Origin: CAZHOV01 sp964534315
Lineage (GTDB): Bacteria > Bacteroidota > Bacteroidia > Chitinophagales > Saprospiraceae
Length of the DNA: 23,838 nucleotides
Assembly: GCA_964534315.1 (NCBI GenBank)
Contig: CAZHOV010000084.1
Span: forward strand, 1 to 23,838
Direction: 5' to 3'
Shown here: in pieces, positions 1 to 6,967 of the stretch
Layout of the letters: every line of letters starts with the position of its first letter
Position numbering within the stretch: the first letter of the stretch is position 1
Translations under genes and position numbers: made by a program
Notes under the pieces: model-generated
The model's input: only the letters and a program-made list of their open reading frames with translations
Database searches by the model: none
Told to the model about the DNA's origin: nothing

Positions 1-52
1 CCCGACCCGCTGATTACAAATCAGCTGCTCTGGCCAACTGAGCTATGCTGGC
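1..52 (-). tRNA. tRNA-Thr (anticodon TGT), 3' part cut by window edge
   Basis: Read on the minus strand, the sequence starting at 52 gives a 7-nt acceptor 5' strand (GCCAGCA), TA, a D-arm (GCTC...GAGC) and an anticodon stem-loop GCTGA-TTTGTAA-TCAGC. The anticodon is TGT, so it reads ACA (threonine). The variable loop and the beginning of the T-arm are present; the rest lies beyond position 1. In Bacteroidota this tRNA commonly heads a tRNA cluster in front of tuf and the ribosomal-protein genes, downstream of hpf, which matches the order here. That continuation is inferred, not seen. Confidence 0.92.
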
Positions 53-91
53 TGATCAACTTTTCTCGCCCCCTCTTTTCGAAAGCGATTG

Positions 92-99
92 CAAAGATA
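92..99 (-). promoter_or_regulatory. -7 promoter element (TATCTTTG) of the tRNA operon
   Basis: The minus strand at 92-99 reads TATCTTTG, an exact match to the Bacteroidota -7 consensus TAnnTTTG. It lies about 40 nt upstream of the tRNA 5' end, a sensible distance for a stable-RNA leader. No clean TTTG -33 element is seen at the usual 19-21 nt spacing; a TTTG only 11 nt upstream is too close. The terminator between hpf and the tRNA means the tRNA needs its own promoter. Confidence 0.55.
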
Positions 100-181
100 C
101 ATTATTAAATCAAATTTTTCTAAAAAAATTCTCTTTAAATCCATTTTTTAGAAAAAAAATAAGATTTACCTAAAAATCATT

Positions 182-227
182 AAAAAAGAAAAGGGGTTGC
201 ACGATCGTGCAACCCCTTTTCTTTTTT
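182..227. terminator. Perfect 46-bp palindromic bidirectional terminator
   Basis: Positions 182-204 and 205-227 are exact reverse complements (23 + 23 bp). Each arm has an A6-G-A4 tract, then GGGGTTGCAC, meeting at a central GATC. The outer tracts supply a U-run in either direction. It lies 16 bp beyond the hpf stop codon and is the expected terminator of the hpf transcript. The symmetry has no loop at all, so the apex of the RNA hairpin must open a few central pairs. Confidence 0.88.
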
Positions 228-243
228 GTACGGAAGACAATAC

Positions 244-549
244 CTAGTAGGCTGATGCCCTTCGACGTTCTTTGTATTTTACGAGTTGACGCTTGAGGGA
301 GTCGATGGCTTTGTCAACCGAATTTTCAAATGTTTTACTGGTTTCTTTAACAAACAAAATGCTTCCGGGAATGCTTACCTGTACTTCAGCGATTTTGTCT
401 CTGACCTGACCAGAATTTTCTAGCTTTAAAATCACCTTGGTATCGATGATCCGGTCATTAAATTGCACAAGTTTCTTTAGTTTTCTTTCGATGTAGCCCA
501 ATAATTTTTTATCAGCAGAAAAATGTACGGATTGGGTGATTACTTTCAT
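244..549 (-). CDS. hpf: Ribosome hibernation-promoting factor, short HPF/YfiA type
   Basis: About 101 residues beginning MKVITQSVHFSADKKLL. This matches the beta-alpha-beta-beta-beta-alpha fold of the HPF/RaiA family: an N-terminal strand with QSVHF, a helix rich in Lys (YIERKLKKL), central strands ending in the VQVSIPG/LFVKET pair, and a final basic helix (DKAIDSLKRQLVKYKERRR). The family binds the 30S decoding region and inactivates ribosomes as 70S/100S particles in stationary phase. The length fits the short class, without the C-terminal dimerisation domain of long HPF. I chose the ATG at 549 because family members start at MKV; an in-frame GTG at 558 would add three residues. A TAnnTTTG promoter lies about 100 nt upstream, so the gene can be transcribed independently of the recombinase gene. 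Confidence 0.92.
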   Translation of the reverse strand: MKVITQSVHFSADKKLLGYIERKLKKLVQFNDRIIDTKVILKLENSGQVRDKIAEVQVSIPGSILFVKETSKTFENSVDKAIDSLKRQLVKYKERRRASAY

Positions 550-652
550 ATAACTCACATTTAAGTTAAAAAATTGGATGCTAAAACGTTGTGTATAGTT
601 CTACATCATAGGCAGGTTCAATTTCTTTAATTTTTTCAATTAACATTCCTAA

Positions 653-683
653 CAAATATAAAAATTTTTTCGAATAATCTCAA
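653..683 (-). promoter_or_regulatory. Predicted hpf promoter (TTG-N20-TATATTTG)
   Basis: On the minus strand TATATTTG (653-660) is an exact TAnnTTTG match, and TTGA (TTG at 681-683) lies 20 nt upstream, the usual -33/-7 spacing of the Bacteroidota housekeeping sigma factor. It is in the 209-bp gap between the recombinase and hpf and would give an AT-rich leader of roughly 95 nt. Nothing else recognisable was seen in 559-767. Confidence 0.6.
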
Positions 684-767
684 TTCTACAACACAAAATT
701 TTGAAACTTTCTATTTTATTGGCCTTATATTTCAAATTAATAGTAAACTTCGCTTCCCCATAAGCTT

Positions 768-1670
768 TTACTTTTCATCATCTCCGGCCTTTGGATGGGC
801 CTGCTTGTATACTTTTTTTAATTGCTCAATGGTATTATGCATATATACCTGGGTAGCTGCCAGGCTGGAATGCCCCAACAGATCTTTAATCGCATTCAGG
901 TCAGCCCCATTCTCTGATAGATGGGTAGCAAAAGAGTGACGCAATACATGCGGACTCCGCTGCTCGGCAGTTGTAATTTGAGACAAGTATTTCTTAACTG
1001 TAAGATACACCAGGTTGGGATAGATCGGAGCGCCTTTGTTTGTTCGTAAAAGTATATCATCATCGACTTCTAATTTGAAGGTGTTTTTCCTTAGCTCAAG
1101 ATAGTTTTTCAGTATGGTTATAAGATATGAACTTAACGGCAGTACTCGCTCTTTATTCCCCTTTCCCAAAACTTTAAGGCTTTGATTCGACCAATCGATA
1201 TCTTTGGTCTTCAGACCGACCAATTCAGACCGCCGAAGGCCACATCCGTACAACAATTCCAATACCAGCCGGTCTCTCCAACCTACATGATCATTTTCAA
1301 ATTGCTCTTCCTCAAATAGCGGCTTTAACGTTTGCTCCGGGATAAATACCGGCAACCGCTTCCCCGTCTTAGGAGCAATCACCTTCAACATTGGATTCTG
1401 TTCGATCAACTCTCGCTTTAATAAAAATTTGAAATACGTCTTTAACGTAGACAATTTCCGGTTGATCGACCGGGCCTTGATGCCCTCATTGATCATCGAC
1501 ACAATCCAGGAACGTATGTGAAAAGCCTCTACTCTGCTGGAATCCGTCACCTGAAAAGCTTCCTCAGCAAATTGAGCAAATTGTTTCAGATCATTTTGGT
1601 AAGCCTCAACCGTGTGTTTGGAAGCACGCTTTTCAAATTGAAGGTATTTTATGAAGGTCGTATTGATCAT
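768..1670 (-). CDS. xerC: Tyrosine recombinase, XerC/XerD type
   Basis: A 300-residue protein, the normal size for Xer recombinases. The N-terminal SAM-like core-binding domain covers about residues 3-88 (FIKYLQFEKRASKHTVEAY...). The catalytic domain covers about 105-295. The full active site is visible: Arg146 in GLRRSEL, Lys170 in LGKGNKER, His241 and Arg244 in HVLRHSFATHL, His267 in LLGHSS and the nucleophile Tyr276 in TQVYMH. Xer proteins resolve chromosome dimers at dif together with FtsK. Position directly before hpf and tRNA-Thr is the usual place for the chromosomal xerC-like gene in this phylum, which argues for a housekeeping recombinase rather than an element integrase; no att sites or element genes are nearby. 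Assignment to XerC rather than XerD is by context only. A weak -7-like TATCTTTA occurs at 1714-1721 on the minus strand. Confidence 0.9.
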   Translation of the reverse strand: MINTTFIKYLQFEKRASKHTVEAYQNDLKQFAQFAEEAFQVTDSSRVEAFHIRSWIVSMINEGIKARSINRKLSTLKTYFKFLLKRELIEQNPMLKVIAPKTGKRLPVFIPEQTLKPLFEEEQFENDHVGWRDRLVLELLYGCGLRRSELVGLKTKDIDWSNQSLKVLGKGNKERVLPLSSYLITILKNYLELRKNTFKLEVDDDILLRTNKGAPIYPNLVYLTVKKYLSQITTAEQRSPHVLRHSFATHLSENGADLNAIKDLLGHSSLAATQVYMHNTIEQLKKVYKQAHPKAGDDEK

Positions 1671-1728
1671 CGAATAAAATTATGAAGCCATCGAAGTTCG
1701 TTGACCCTAATCTTAAAGATACCTATTT

Positions 1729-3285
1729 TTATTCATTAATGTGATATTTTATCCACTCTACCAATTCCCCCCTTCCCTTTACTAGCCCCCCGATTTGAAC
1801 ATTTTTACATAAAAAGAGAGTCCTTTCGCCACTTAGTTGCATACTTCTGCAATCTTTCATTTGCTGAAACAAATCTGCAGACACCGGCTCTTTCCATATC
1901 CGCTGAAGAACGAGCGAACGCCCTTTATCGCTCAAAAAATTGAATACTTCCGAATGGTCGTGATGTTCCCGAAAATATCCGTTTTCTTCATCCAGTGCAG
2001 ATTCGACCTGATAGCAATAGCGATTCAGGACAACCTGATCAACCCTTGCAGAAATAAAAAAGGATAAAGAATCTGTTTTTTCTTTGTTTAGATAACTACC
2101 AGTCCTTTCCAACAGGCCCTGCTCCAATACTTTCTTGTTGGTCTGGGCCTGAGCTGATATACCGGTATTGGAATGGGCTGACAGCCGTTCAAAAATCAAA
2201 GCTGCTGCTGACCGCTCTCCGGCATCGGGCGAATTGGCTAGTGCCACAGCTTTTAACAACCTAAACTTATCGTTAAATGGCTCTGAAAAGCTTATGATAT
2301 AAGCCTCCGTTTTTGTTGCCACCTCTTTCCAGCGCCCTTTAGCCCCTTCCGCACAAAGCGTATTTAGCAAAATCATCGGGTTCTCAGGATCCAAGGCTAG
2401 CGCTCTTGCGAAGCTCTCTCCGGCCAAGTCAATGTAGAGCTGGCGACTTTCTATTTCTTCTGGGGTCAATTGCTCCAGCCCTCTCGACCAAGGCTTATTT
2501 ATCCTCGAATTCCAGTCTAACTCCAGGGGTAGAACAAACAGATCCGGGCTTTTATCGGATAAGTTCATCGCCCACAGGAGGCAATTAACACCAAAATTAT
2601 TGAGCAATTCCGCACTCTGGAAGTAACTGGTAATATAGCTGTAGGATGCCTTTGCAAACTGGTATTCTCCCATTGCCACCAGATAATTTGATATTTCATA
2701 GAGACTTATCAGTTCGTCGATGATCTGCTCAACTTCCTTTACAGTTTCCAACCGCTCTTCAAAAGGAGGATATCCTTCAAGTTTTTTTTTATTTAACCCG
2801 TAAGCTGCATAAAGTTGTCGAATCACCTCTCTAAAGACCAGATCAGACCGATAGTTTGCCAGGTAAGCTCCAAACAATCCCTGAATATCTGCAGCCTTTT
2901 CAGAATGGTAATCGGCACCAGGGGCTTTGTCAAACGCCAAAAAATTAGTGACCACTTTCTGTTCGCCCGAATTCTGAAACGCGTGTGCCAGCTCGTGTCC
3001 CAGAATGAAAGCCAGGGCGTTTAAGGAATCCGGTCCAAATTGACTACAAATATCAAACACCTTTTCATCAAGTACAATCGTGTTAGATAGGGGCCGGTAT
3101 TGAGCTCCTCCCTGCAGGGTCTGTTCACTGATCTTCACAAGAGGAATGGGTTGATAAAAGTGGCCAAAAGCGTTGTAAAGATCATTGAGTGTCTGCTCCG
3201 CCACAATGAGCTGATCGTTTCTCTCAGCCCGAGTGGCTCCTAGAAGGGCAAAGAGCAGAGTTGCAGTAAGCATGAGCGGTTTCAT
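1729..3285 (-). CDS. Exported M48-type zinc metalloprotease with TPR-like C-terminal region
   Basis: 518 residues. An N-terminal signal peptide (hydrophobic LMLTATLLFALLGATRA, probable cleavage near residue 20) indicates export. The zincin motif HELAH at residues 97-101 and a second conserved segment, SEKAAD with Glu129 as likely third zinc ligand, identify an M48 (BepA/Oma1-like) peptidase. Residues from about 190 onward are helical and contain TPR-like segments (for example FARALALDPENPMILLN), recalling BepA, a periplasmic M48-plus-TPR protease that controls outer-membrane protein quality. The match is by domain order, not demonstrated homology. The last 130 residues are unrecognised. The start is 6 bp after the stop of the TPR/anti-sigma-like gene, so the two are co-transcribed. 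The product is probably a periplasmic protease in the sigma-factor operon. Confidence 0.75.
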   Translation of the reverse strand: MKPLMLTATLLFALLGATRAERNDQLIVAEQTLNDLYNAFGHFYQPIPLVKISEQTLQGGAQYRPLSNTIVLDEKVFDICSQFGPDSLNALAFILGHELAHAFQNSGEQKVVTNFLAFDKAPGADYHSEKAADIQGLFGAYLANYRSDLVFREVIRQLYAAYGLNKKKLEGYPPFEERLETVKEVEQIIDELISLYEISNYLVAMGEYQFAKASYSYITSYFQSAELLNNFGVNCLLWAMNLSDKSPDLFVLPLELDWNSRINKPWSRGLEQLTPEEIESRQLYIDLAGESFARALALDPENPMILLNTLCAEGAKGRWKEVATKTEAYIISFSEPFNDKFRLLKAVALANSPDAGERSAAALIFERLSAHSNTGISAQAQTNKKVLEQGLLERTGSYLNKEKTDSLSFFISARVDQVVLNRYCYQVESALDEENGYFREHHDHSEVFNFLSDKGRSLVLQRIWKEPVSADLFQQMKDCRSMQLSGERTLFLCKNVQIGGLVKGRGELVEWIKYHINE

Positions 3286-3291
3286 AAGGTT

Positions 3292-4131
3292 CTATTGGTT
3301 TAATTGATGGAGGATATTTTTTGCTTTTTGGGAATAGATCGGAGCTTCTTTTTGGACCAGATCTTTAAACAGATCAATGGCTTTGCTTTCCAGTTCTTGA
3401 TCTTCCTGAAGCCTGGATAGCTGCAAATAGGTGAGTCCAAGGTACCACTTAGCATCGTCGGCCAGGGGATAGGGAGATAATTCATTCAACCTTTGTAAAA
3501 TCTTCCGGGCATCCTGGTATTGGCTATATTCCATCCTGCACAAAGCCAAATAGAAGGAGGCAATGGAATCTCGCGGATATTGTTGGGCATATTGCTCCAA
3601 CAGGTTGGAAGCTTTCTCTGTTTGTTGGTCTTGCAGAGCATTCAAAGCCTCCAAAAGTTGTTGTTTCTGTTCTTTTTTTGGATCTGCCATACCTTGAGCG
3701 GATAACAGGTCTCTAATATCGGTGAGCTGTTCGTTTTGAATCGTAAAAAAACGGGCATAAGCCGGGTGCCCCTCCCCTTTAGGATTTAGTACCTGGGGAT
3801 ATAAAAAAAAAGCTACCGTCAGGATAGCAGCAGCAACGGCAAGCAGAGCGAAAATTCTGTATGCCGGATATTTCGCACTTTTTATTTCCTGATGCGTACG
3901 TTCGAAGAACGCTTCCTCCTCCAGTTGGTCAGCTACCTTGTCTACACTCGCCCTGAATTGCTGTTCTCCAAAATGCTCAGCTCCAGTTTGAATATCTTTC
4001 AGTATCTGAAATTCTTGAAAAAGTTCAGTATCGGTTACCAGTCGCTTTTCAAAGTCCGTTTTTTCCGCTTCCGTCATTTCCTGATGAAGGTATCTTTCGA
4101 TGAGTTCTATATTGGTGTAGTTATTGTCCAT
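3292..4131 (-). CDS. Anti-sigma-factor-like single-pass membrane protein with periplasmic TPRs
   Basis: 279 residues. The N-terminal part (about 1-88) is a soluble acidic helical region beginning with an ELIERYLHQEMT...EKTDFEKRL pattern, common in Bacteroidota proteins encoded directly after ECF sigma factors; it lacks the HxxxCxxC zinc motif of ZAS anti-sigma factors. One transmembrane helix spans about 91-112 (YRIFALLAVAAAILTVAFFLY). The remainder is predicted periplasmic and contains TPR-like helices (KASNLLEQYAQQYP; SFYLALCRMEYSQYQDARKIL; AKWYLGLTYLQLSRLQED; SKAIDLFKDLVQ). The gene starts 3 bp after the sigma-factor stop codon, implying translational coupling. Sensor/anti-sigma function is inferred from topology and context; a scaffold role in a protein complex is the alternative. 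Confidence 0.68.
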   Translation of the reverse strand: MDNNYTNIELIERYLHQEMTEAEKTDFEKRLVTDTELFQEFQILKDIQTGAEHFGEQQFRASVDKVADQLEEEAFFERTHQEIKSAKYPAYRIFALLAVAAAILTVAFFLYPQVLNPKGEGHPAYARFFTIQNEQLTDIRDLLSAQGMADPKKEQKQQLLEALNALQDQQTEKASNLLEQYAQQYPRDSIASFYLALCRMEYSQYQDARKILQRLNELSPYPLADDAKWYLGLTYLQLSRLQEDQELESKAIDLFKDLVQKEAPIYSQKAKNILHQLNQ

Positions 4132-4134
4132 ATT

Positions 4135-4722
4135 CTATTCGTTTAAAAGCTCCAGATAGCGCGGATGTTCCCGGATCATTTTGATCATTTTTTTCAAACA
4201 TCTTCCTTTTTTCACCTTGACAGCTGCTTCTGAGTTATCCATTTCCCGCGCAATCTCCTTAATCCGCTTTTTTTGAAAATAAAATTGAAGTATGATTTTT
4301 TGGCAACCTTCACTTAATTGATGCAGCATTTCGGATACCAGCAAATGGCGTTCTTCATATTGTTTTTTTTGTTCGAGAACGTCCCGTGTATTTTCTTTCA
4401 ATTGGATAGAAATGCCTTGCATATGTTGAACGTCTTTTTTCCCTCTAAGTTTGTACAACCACATTCTTTTAGCAATAGAATGGATGTAGGTACTCAACTT
4501 GGAAGTCAGGGAGAAATCTGTTTTATGGATCGCTTTATAAACGACGATCAGCACCTCTTGAAAGAGGTCCCGCGCATCGTTTTCGGTCCCGCTATTCTTC
4601 AACACGAAGCGAGCAACCATCGGATAGTACTGTTTGTATAGATACCCTACGGTATCAGAAGATCCCTTTTTCAGTTCTTCTAAGATTTCCTGATCAGATA
4701 AGGCTGAAATCTCTTTTGACAT
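4135..4722 (-). CDS. ECF-type RNA polymerase sigma factor (sigma-70 family)
   Basis: 195 residues. Region 2 spans about 26-93 (YLYKQYYPMVARFVLKNSG...DARDLFQEVLIVVYKAI...LSTYIHSIAKRMWLYKLRGKK), including the typical D-x-x-Q-E-V segment. Region 4 spans about 128-180, with a helix-turn-helix IKEIAREMDNSEAAVKVKKGRCLKKM. A 15-residue C-terminal extension (REHPRYLELLNE) follows. ECF factors direct core polymerase to a small regulon and are usually held by a cognate anti-sigma; here the next gene, 3 bp downstream, has the right topology for that. The start codon is preceded by A/T-rich sequence without an SD. Its regulon is unknown. Confidence 0.88.
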   Translation of the reverse strand: MSKEISALSDQEILEELKKGSSDTVGYLYKQYYPMVARFVLKNSGTENDARDLFQEVLIVVYKAIHKTDFSLTSKLSTYIHSIAKRMWLYKLRGKKDVQHMQGISIQLKENTRDVLEQKKQYEERHLLVSEMLHQLSEGCQKIILQFYFQKKRIKEIAREMDNSEAAVKVKKGRCLKKMIKMIREHPRYLELLNE

Positions 4723-4784
4723 GTATAGCAGATTTATCGAATAGGTAACAGTATGTCGCTAGTTGTTCTCAATATAAGACAAAT

Positions 4785-6758
4785 TTACTCTTTGATTTCA
4801 AATGCAAAAGAATAGACCCCTGCCGAACCAACGGGGATATTCGCCGTATATCCACTTCCCCGAAGGGAATTATCCGATAAGGTTTCCCTTAGGAGCATCT
4901 CCAGGGGATGGGGTGACTCCTGGTTATTCAAGTCAGTTCCGCGGGTTTGTTCGATCATTTTCAGATTAAGAGGGGTTGTCGAAACGATCAATTTGAGAAC
5001 TTCAAGGCCTGTGGGGGGCTCTACCACCAATCCTTCGGAAAACCGAAAGGCTTCTCCGGGCTCAAGGTAGTAATCTTCAGGAGTTTTACCTGGCATGGGA
5101 AAAACGACATATTTCTCATGGTTGGGAGTAATATCAGCCAGACTAAAATAAAATGGGGCTTCTCCTGTATTTTTTACCGTTAGAAAAACTTCCTGTCCGC
5201 ATTTAAGAACAGGGTCCGATGTGTTTAAAAACAGCCTACCCTCCTTACCGGTGAGCTCAACAGCTCCTTTCAATAACGGGTGAGGAACAGACAGTTCTCT
5301 CAGAAACTTTGACTGAGCATAGGCAAAAATAGTTTTTCGAATGTTAATCAAAAGCGTGGAATAAGTTTCCTGAGGAGCAAGCGGAGCAGTCATCAGCACT
5401 GTACCATCGAAGCATACAATCGAAATGTTTTGCTGGTCGTCATCGCACAACAGCCACACATCTCCACCTTTCTTTACCAATCTCATCAATTTACTTTCCT
5501 GAATGGTTTGCTGTAACTCTTTTTTTAATGCTCCTTCGGGTAGGGACAAATTTATATCAGCTACGAGATCGCCGTAATTGTAGGCCTCTACTTCAAGGCG
5601 GGCCCGTGTCAAGATAACTTTGGGTAGCGGTTTTTCAAAGACTACATTGGATTCGGTAACAGATGCCCAATCGACAATTCCGCTCATAGCGGCAGGAGCA
5701 TCCGGGTCATCCCATGCAAGTCGGAGCTCGCTACCGACGTTCAATCCATTTAAGATTCCTCCGTTTATTTCGAGGGTATATTGATCAATCTGCTTATTAG
5801 GCAGAAAATAATCAACCGTTTTTTTCTTTTGGGCATTGAAGAGCAATGTTTCCAGATCCCCTTCAGCCTGTGGAATTTGCCGGAAGGTAAGGGACCCCAT
5901 TTCCAGCCGTATCCGGTCGAAAACCTCCTGAAAGCTGGCAGATGAAGTTGCAGACACCAGGTTTTTACAGAGCAGATAGGTATACAATCCGTAAGGTGTG
6001 CCGTCATCTGTTTGGTATTCGTAACTCAGCTGTTGAGGAGAAGAGCTGAAGAAGCTGATCATTGGAGCCAGACGATTTGATTTCTTTTGTACTTCTCTTC
6101 GCCAGGTGTTGGATTCCGTTTCTTCAGGAGGGTAGTTTTTAATATAGTCCTTATCGGCCATGGGAACATCAGTTCCCCTTACGGTGGTCAACCCTCTGGT
6201 GCCCGTACCGGAGTGGCAGGCATCGAGGGAGACAATAAATTGACCCTTGGGTCCTAGGTTTTTACGGATTTGAAAGAAGAGCTTTCCGAGTGTCTCATCG
6301 CGGATCAGTTGTTCGCCTTCATACACCCCTTTTTGGTAATACTTTGGAGAGTTGTAAGGCACTAATGCCTCGTCGTATCCGTCGATTTCGTCGCCGTTAT
6401 CATCTTTGATTTGTTGGCCATGGCCTGAAAAGTGGAAAAAGAGGATAGCGCCTTTGCGGGCATTTTTCAGGAGCTTTTCCTCGATGGCTTCAATAATCGC
6501 CGATTTGGTCGCTTTTGCACTTCGAAGGTGGTAGATATTTTCATCAGAGAATCCTTTAGAAAGGAGTGTTTTATGCAATAATTCCAGGTCATTTTCTCCA
6601 TGTAGGGAGGGCCATTGGGTGTTTTCTTCGTATTCATTTAATCCGATCAGGAGAGCGATTCTGTCCAAAGATTGGCATATGGAGATACCCATAGCTGAAA
6701 TCACCACGAAAAAGGTGCAGAAAAGTAGCTTATTTTTTAGGAGGTGCATCTTCCACAT
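4785..6758 (-). CDS. Exported metacaspase-like (caspase family, C14) protease
   Basis: 657 residues. A signal peptide or N-terminal anchor (about residues 5-29, LLKNKLLFCTFFVVISAMGISICQS) is followed by a caspase-fold p20-like domain starting RIALLIGLNEY. The catalytic dyad is intact: His113 in SGHGQQ and Cys181 in DACHSG. The acidic stretch DDNGDEIDGYDEALVP, typical of type I metacaspases (which cleave after Arg/Lys and often need Ca2+), lies between them. Residues about 225-310 complete the caspase domain (SFFSSSPQQLSYE; YGLYTYLL). The C-terminal half carries beta-rich domains, one resembling DUF4384 (GQEVFLTVKNTGEAPFYFSL...). The gene lies 62 bp upstream of the sigma-factor gene on the same strand and diverges from the giant surface-protein gene. 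Proteolytic activity is predicted; the substrate and any role in cell death or envelope processing are unknown. ATG at 6749 (Met4) is an alternative start. Confidence 0.85.
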   Translation of the reverse strand: MWKMHLLKNKLLFCTFFVVISAMGISICQSLDRIALLIGLNEYEENTQWPSLHGENDLELLHKTLLSKGFSDENIYHLRSAKATKSAIIEAIEEKLLKNARKGAILFFHFSGHGQQIKDDNGDEIDGYDEALVPYNSPKYYQKGVYEGEQLIRDETLGKLFFQIRKNLGPKGQFIVSLDACHSGTGTRGLTTVRGTDVPMADKDYIKNYPPEETESNTWRREVQKKSNRLAPMISFFSSSPQQLSYEYQTDDGTPYGLYTYLLCKNLVSATSSASFQEVFDRIRLEMGSLTFRQIPQAEGDLETLLFNAQKKKTVDYFLPNKQIDQYTLEINGGILNGLNVGSELRLAWDDPDAPAAMSGIVDWASVTESNVVFEKPLPKVILTRARLEVEAYNYGDLVADINLSLPEGALKKELQQTIQESKLMRLVKKGGDVWLLCDDDQQNISIVCFDGTVLMTAPLAPQETYSTLLINIRKTIFAYAQSKFLRELSVPHPLLKGAVELTGKEGRLFLNTSDPVLKCGQEVFLTVKNTGEAPFYFSLADITPNHEKYVVFPMPGKTPEDYYLEPGEAFRFSEGLVVEPPTGLEVLKLIVSTTPLNLKMIEQTRGTDLNNQESPHPLEMLLRETLSDNSLRGSGYTANIPVGSAGVYSFAFEIKE

Positions 6759-6760
6759 GA

Positions 6761-6775
6761 ATTATTTACGGAAGT
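6761..6775 (-). promoter_or_regulatory. ACTTCCG-type element directly upstream of the metacaspase gene
   Basis: The minus strand reads ACTTCCGTAAATAAT, 12/15 identical to ACTTCCGCAATAAAT on the plus strand at 6829-6843, so the two form a spaced inverted repeat in the divergent region. This copy sits only 2 nt from the metacaspase start codon. An operator or promoter function is a guess from position and similarity. Confidence 0.3.
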
Positions 6776-6813
6776 TAATTTATAAAAAACTTTTCTAATT
6801 TTTTTCTCGCGCC

Positions 6814-6843
6814 CCGTTACCTTTTTCCACTTCCGCAATAAAT
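6814..6843 (+). promoter_or_regulatory. Conserved upstream element of the giant gene (CCGTTACCTTTT...)
   Basis: A 30-bp block, CCGTTACCTTTTTCCACTT followed by CCGCAATAAAT, recurs as a close copy upstream of the small exported gene at 22853-22883: 18 of the first 19 positions are identical, and both end in CGnAATAAAT. Both are preceded by a T-rich run. The internal TACCTTTT is one mismatch from the TAnnTTTG -7 consensus, but no -33 TTG lies at the normal spacing. It begins about 154 nt before the ATG at 6968. It may be a promoter, possibly for an alternative sigma factor, or an operator. Confidence 0.45.
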
Positions 6844-6967
6844 CACCATATCAGCTAAGGGGGGTAACCAATGGTCCCACCTATTGATATCCCTTTAGGA
6901 CACATAAAAATTTGTGCAAAGACCTCATTCACATTCAAAAAGCCTTTTATTAAAAATCAACTTACTT

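Noticed and set aside
768..1670. Phage or genomic-island integrase next to a tRNA
   Set aside because: Gene order with hpf and tRNA-Thr is the ordinary core arrangement, and no att repeats or element genes are seen.
1837..4641. Plus-strand open frames of 60-107 codons opposite the protease/sigma operon
   Set aside because: They overlap confidently assigned minus-strand genes, are low-complexity or Phe/Leu-rich, and show no family features.
4731..4749. GTTACC...ATAAAT on the minus strand upstream of the sigma gene as a third copy of the shared element
   Set aside because: The spacing between the two parts is about 10 nt shorter than in the other copies, and a start site placed by analogy would fall inside the coding sequence. 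Only the short GTTACC core matches.
6914..6967. GTG 6914 as the start of the giant protein
   Set aside because: It would place a polar 18-residue extension before a standard signal peptide; ATG 6968 gives a canonical MKK start.
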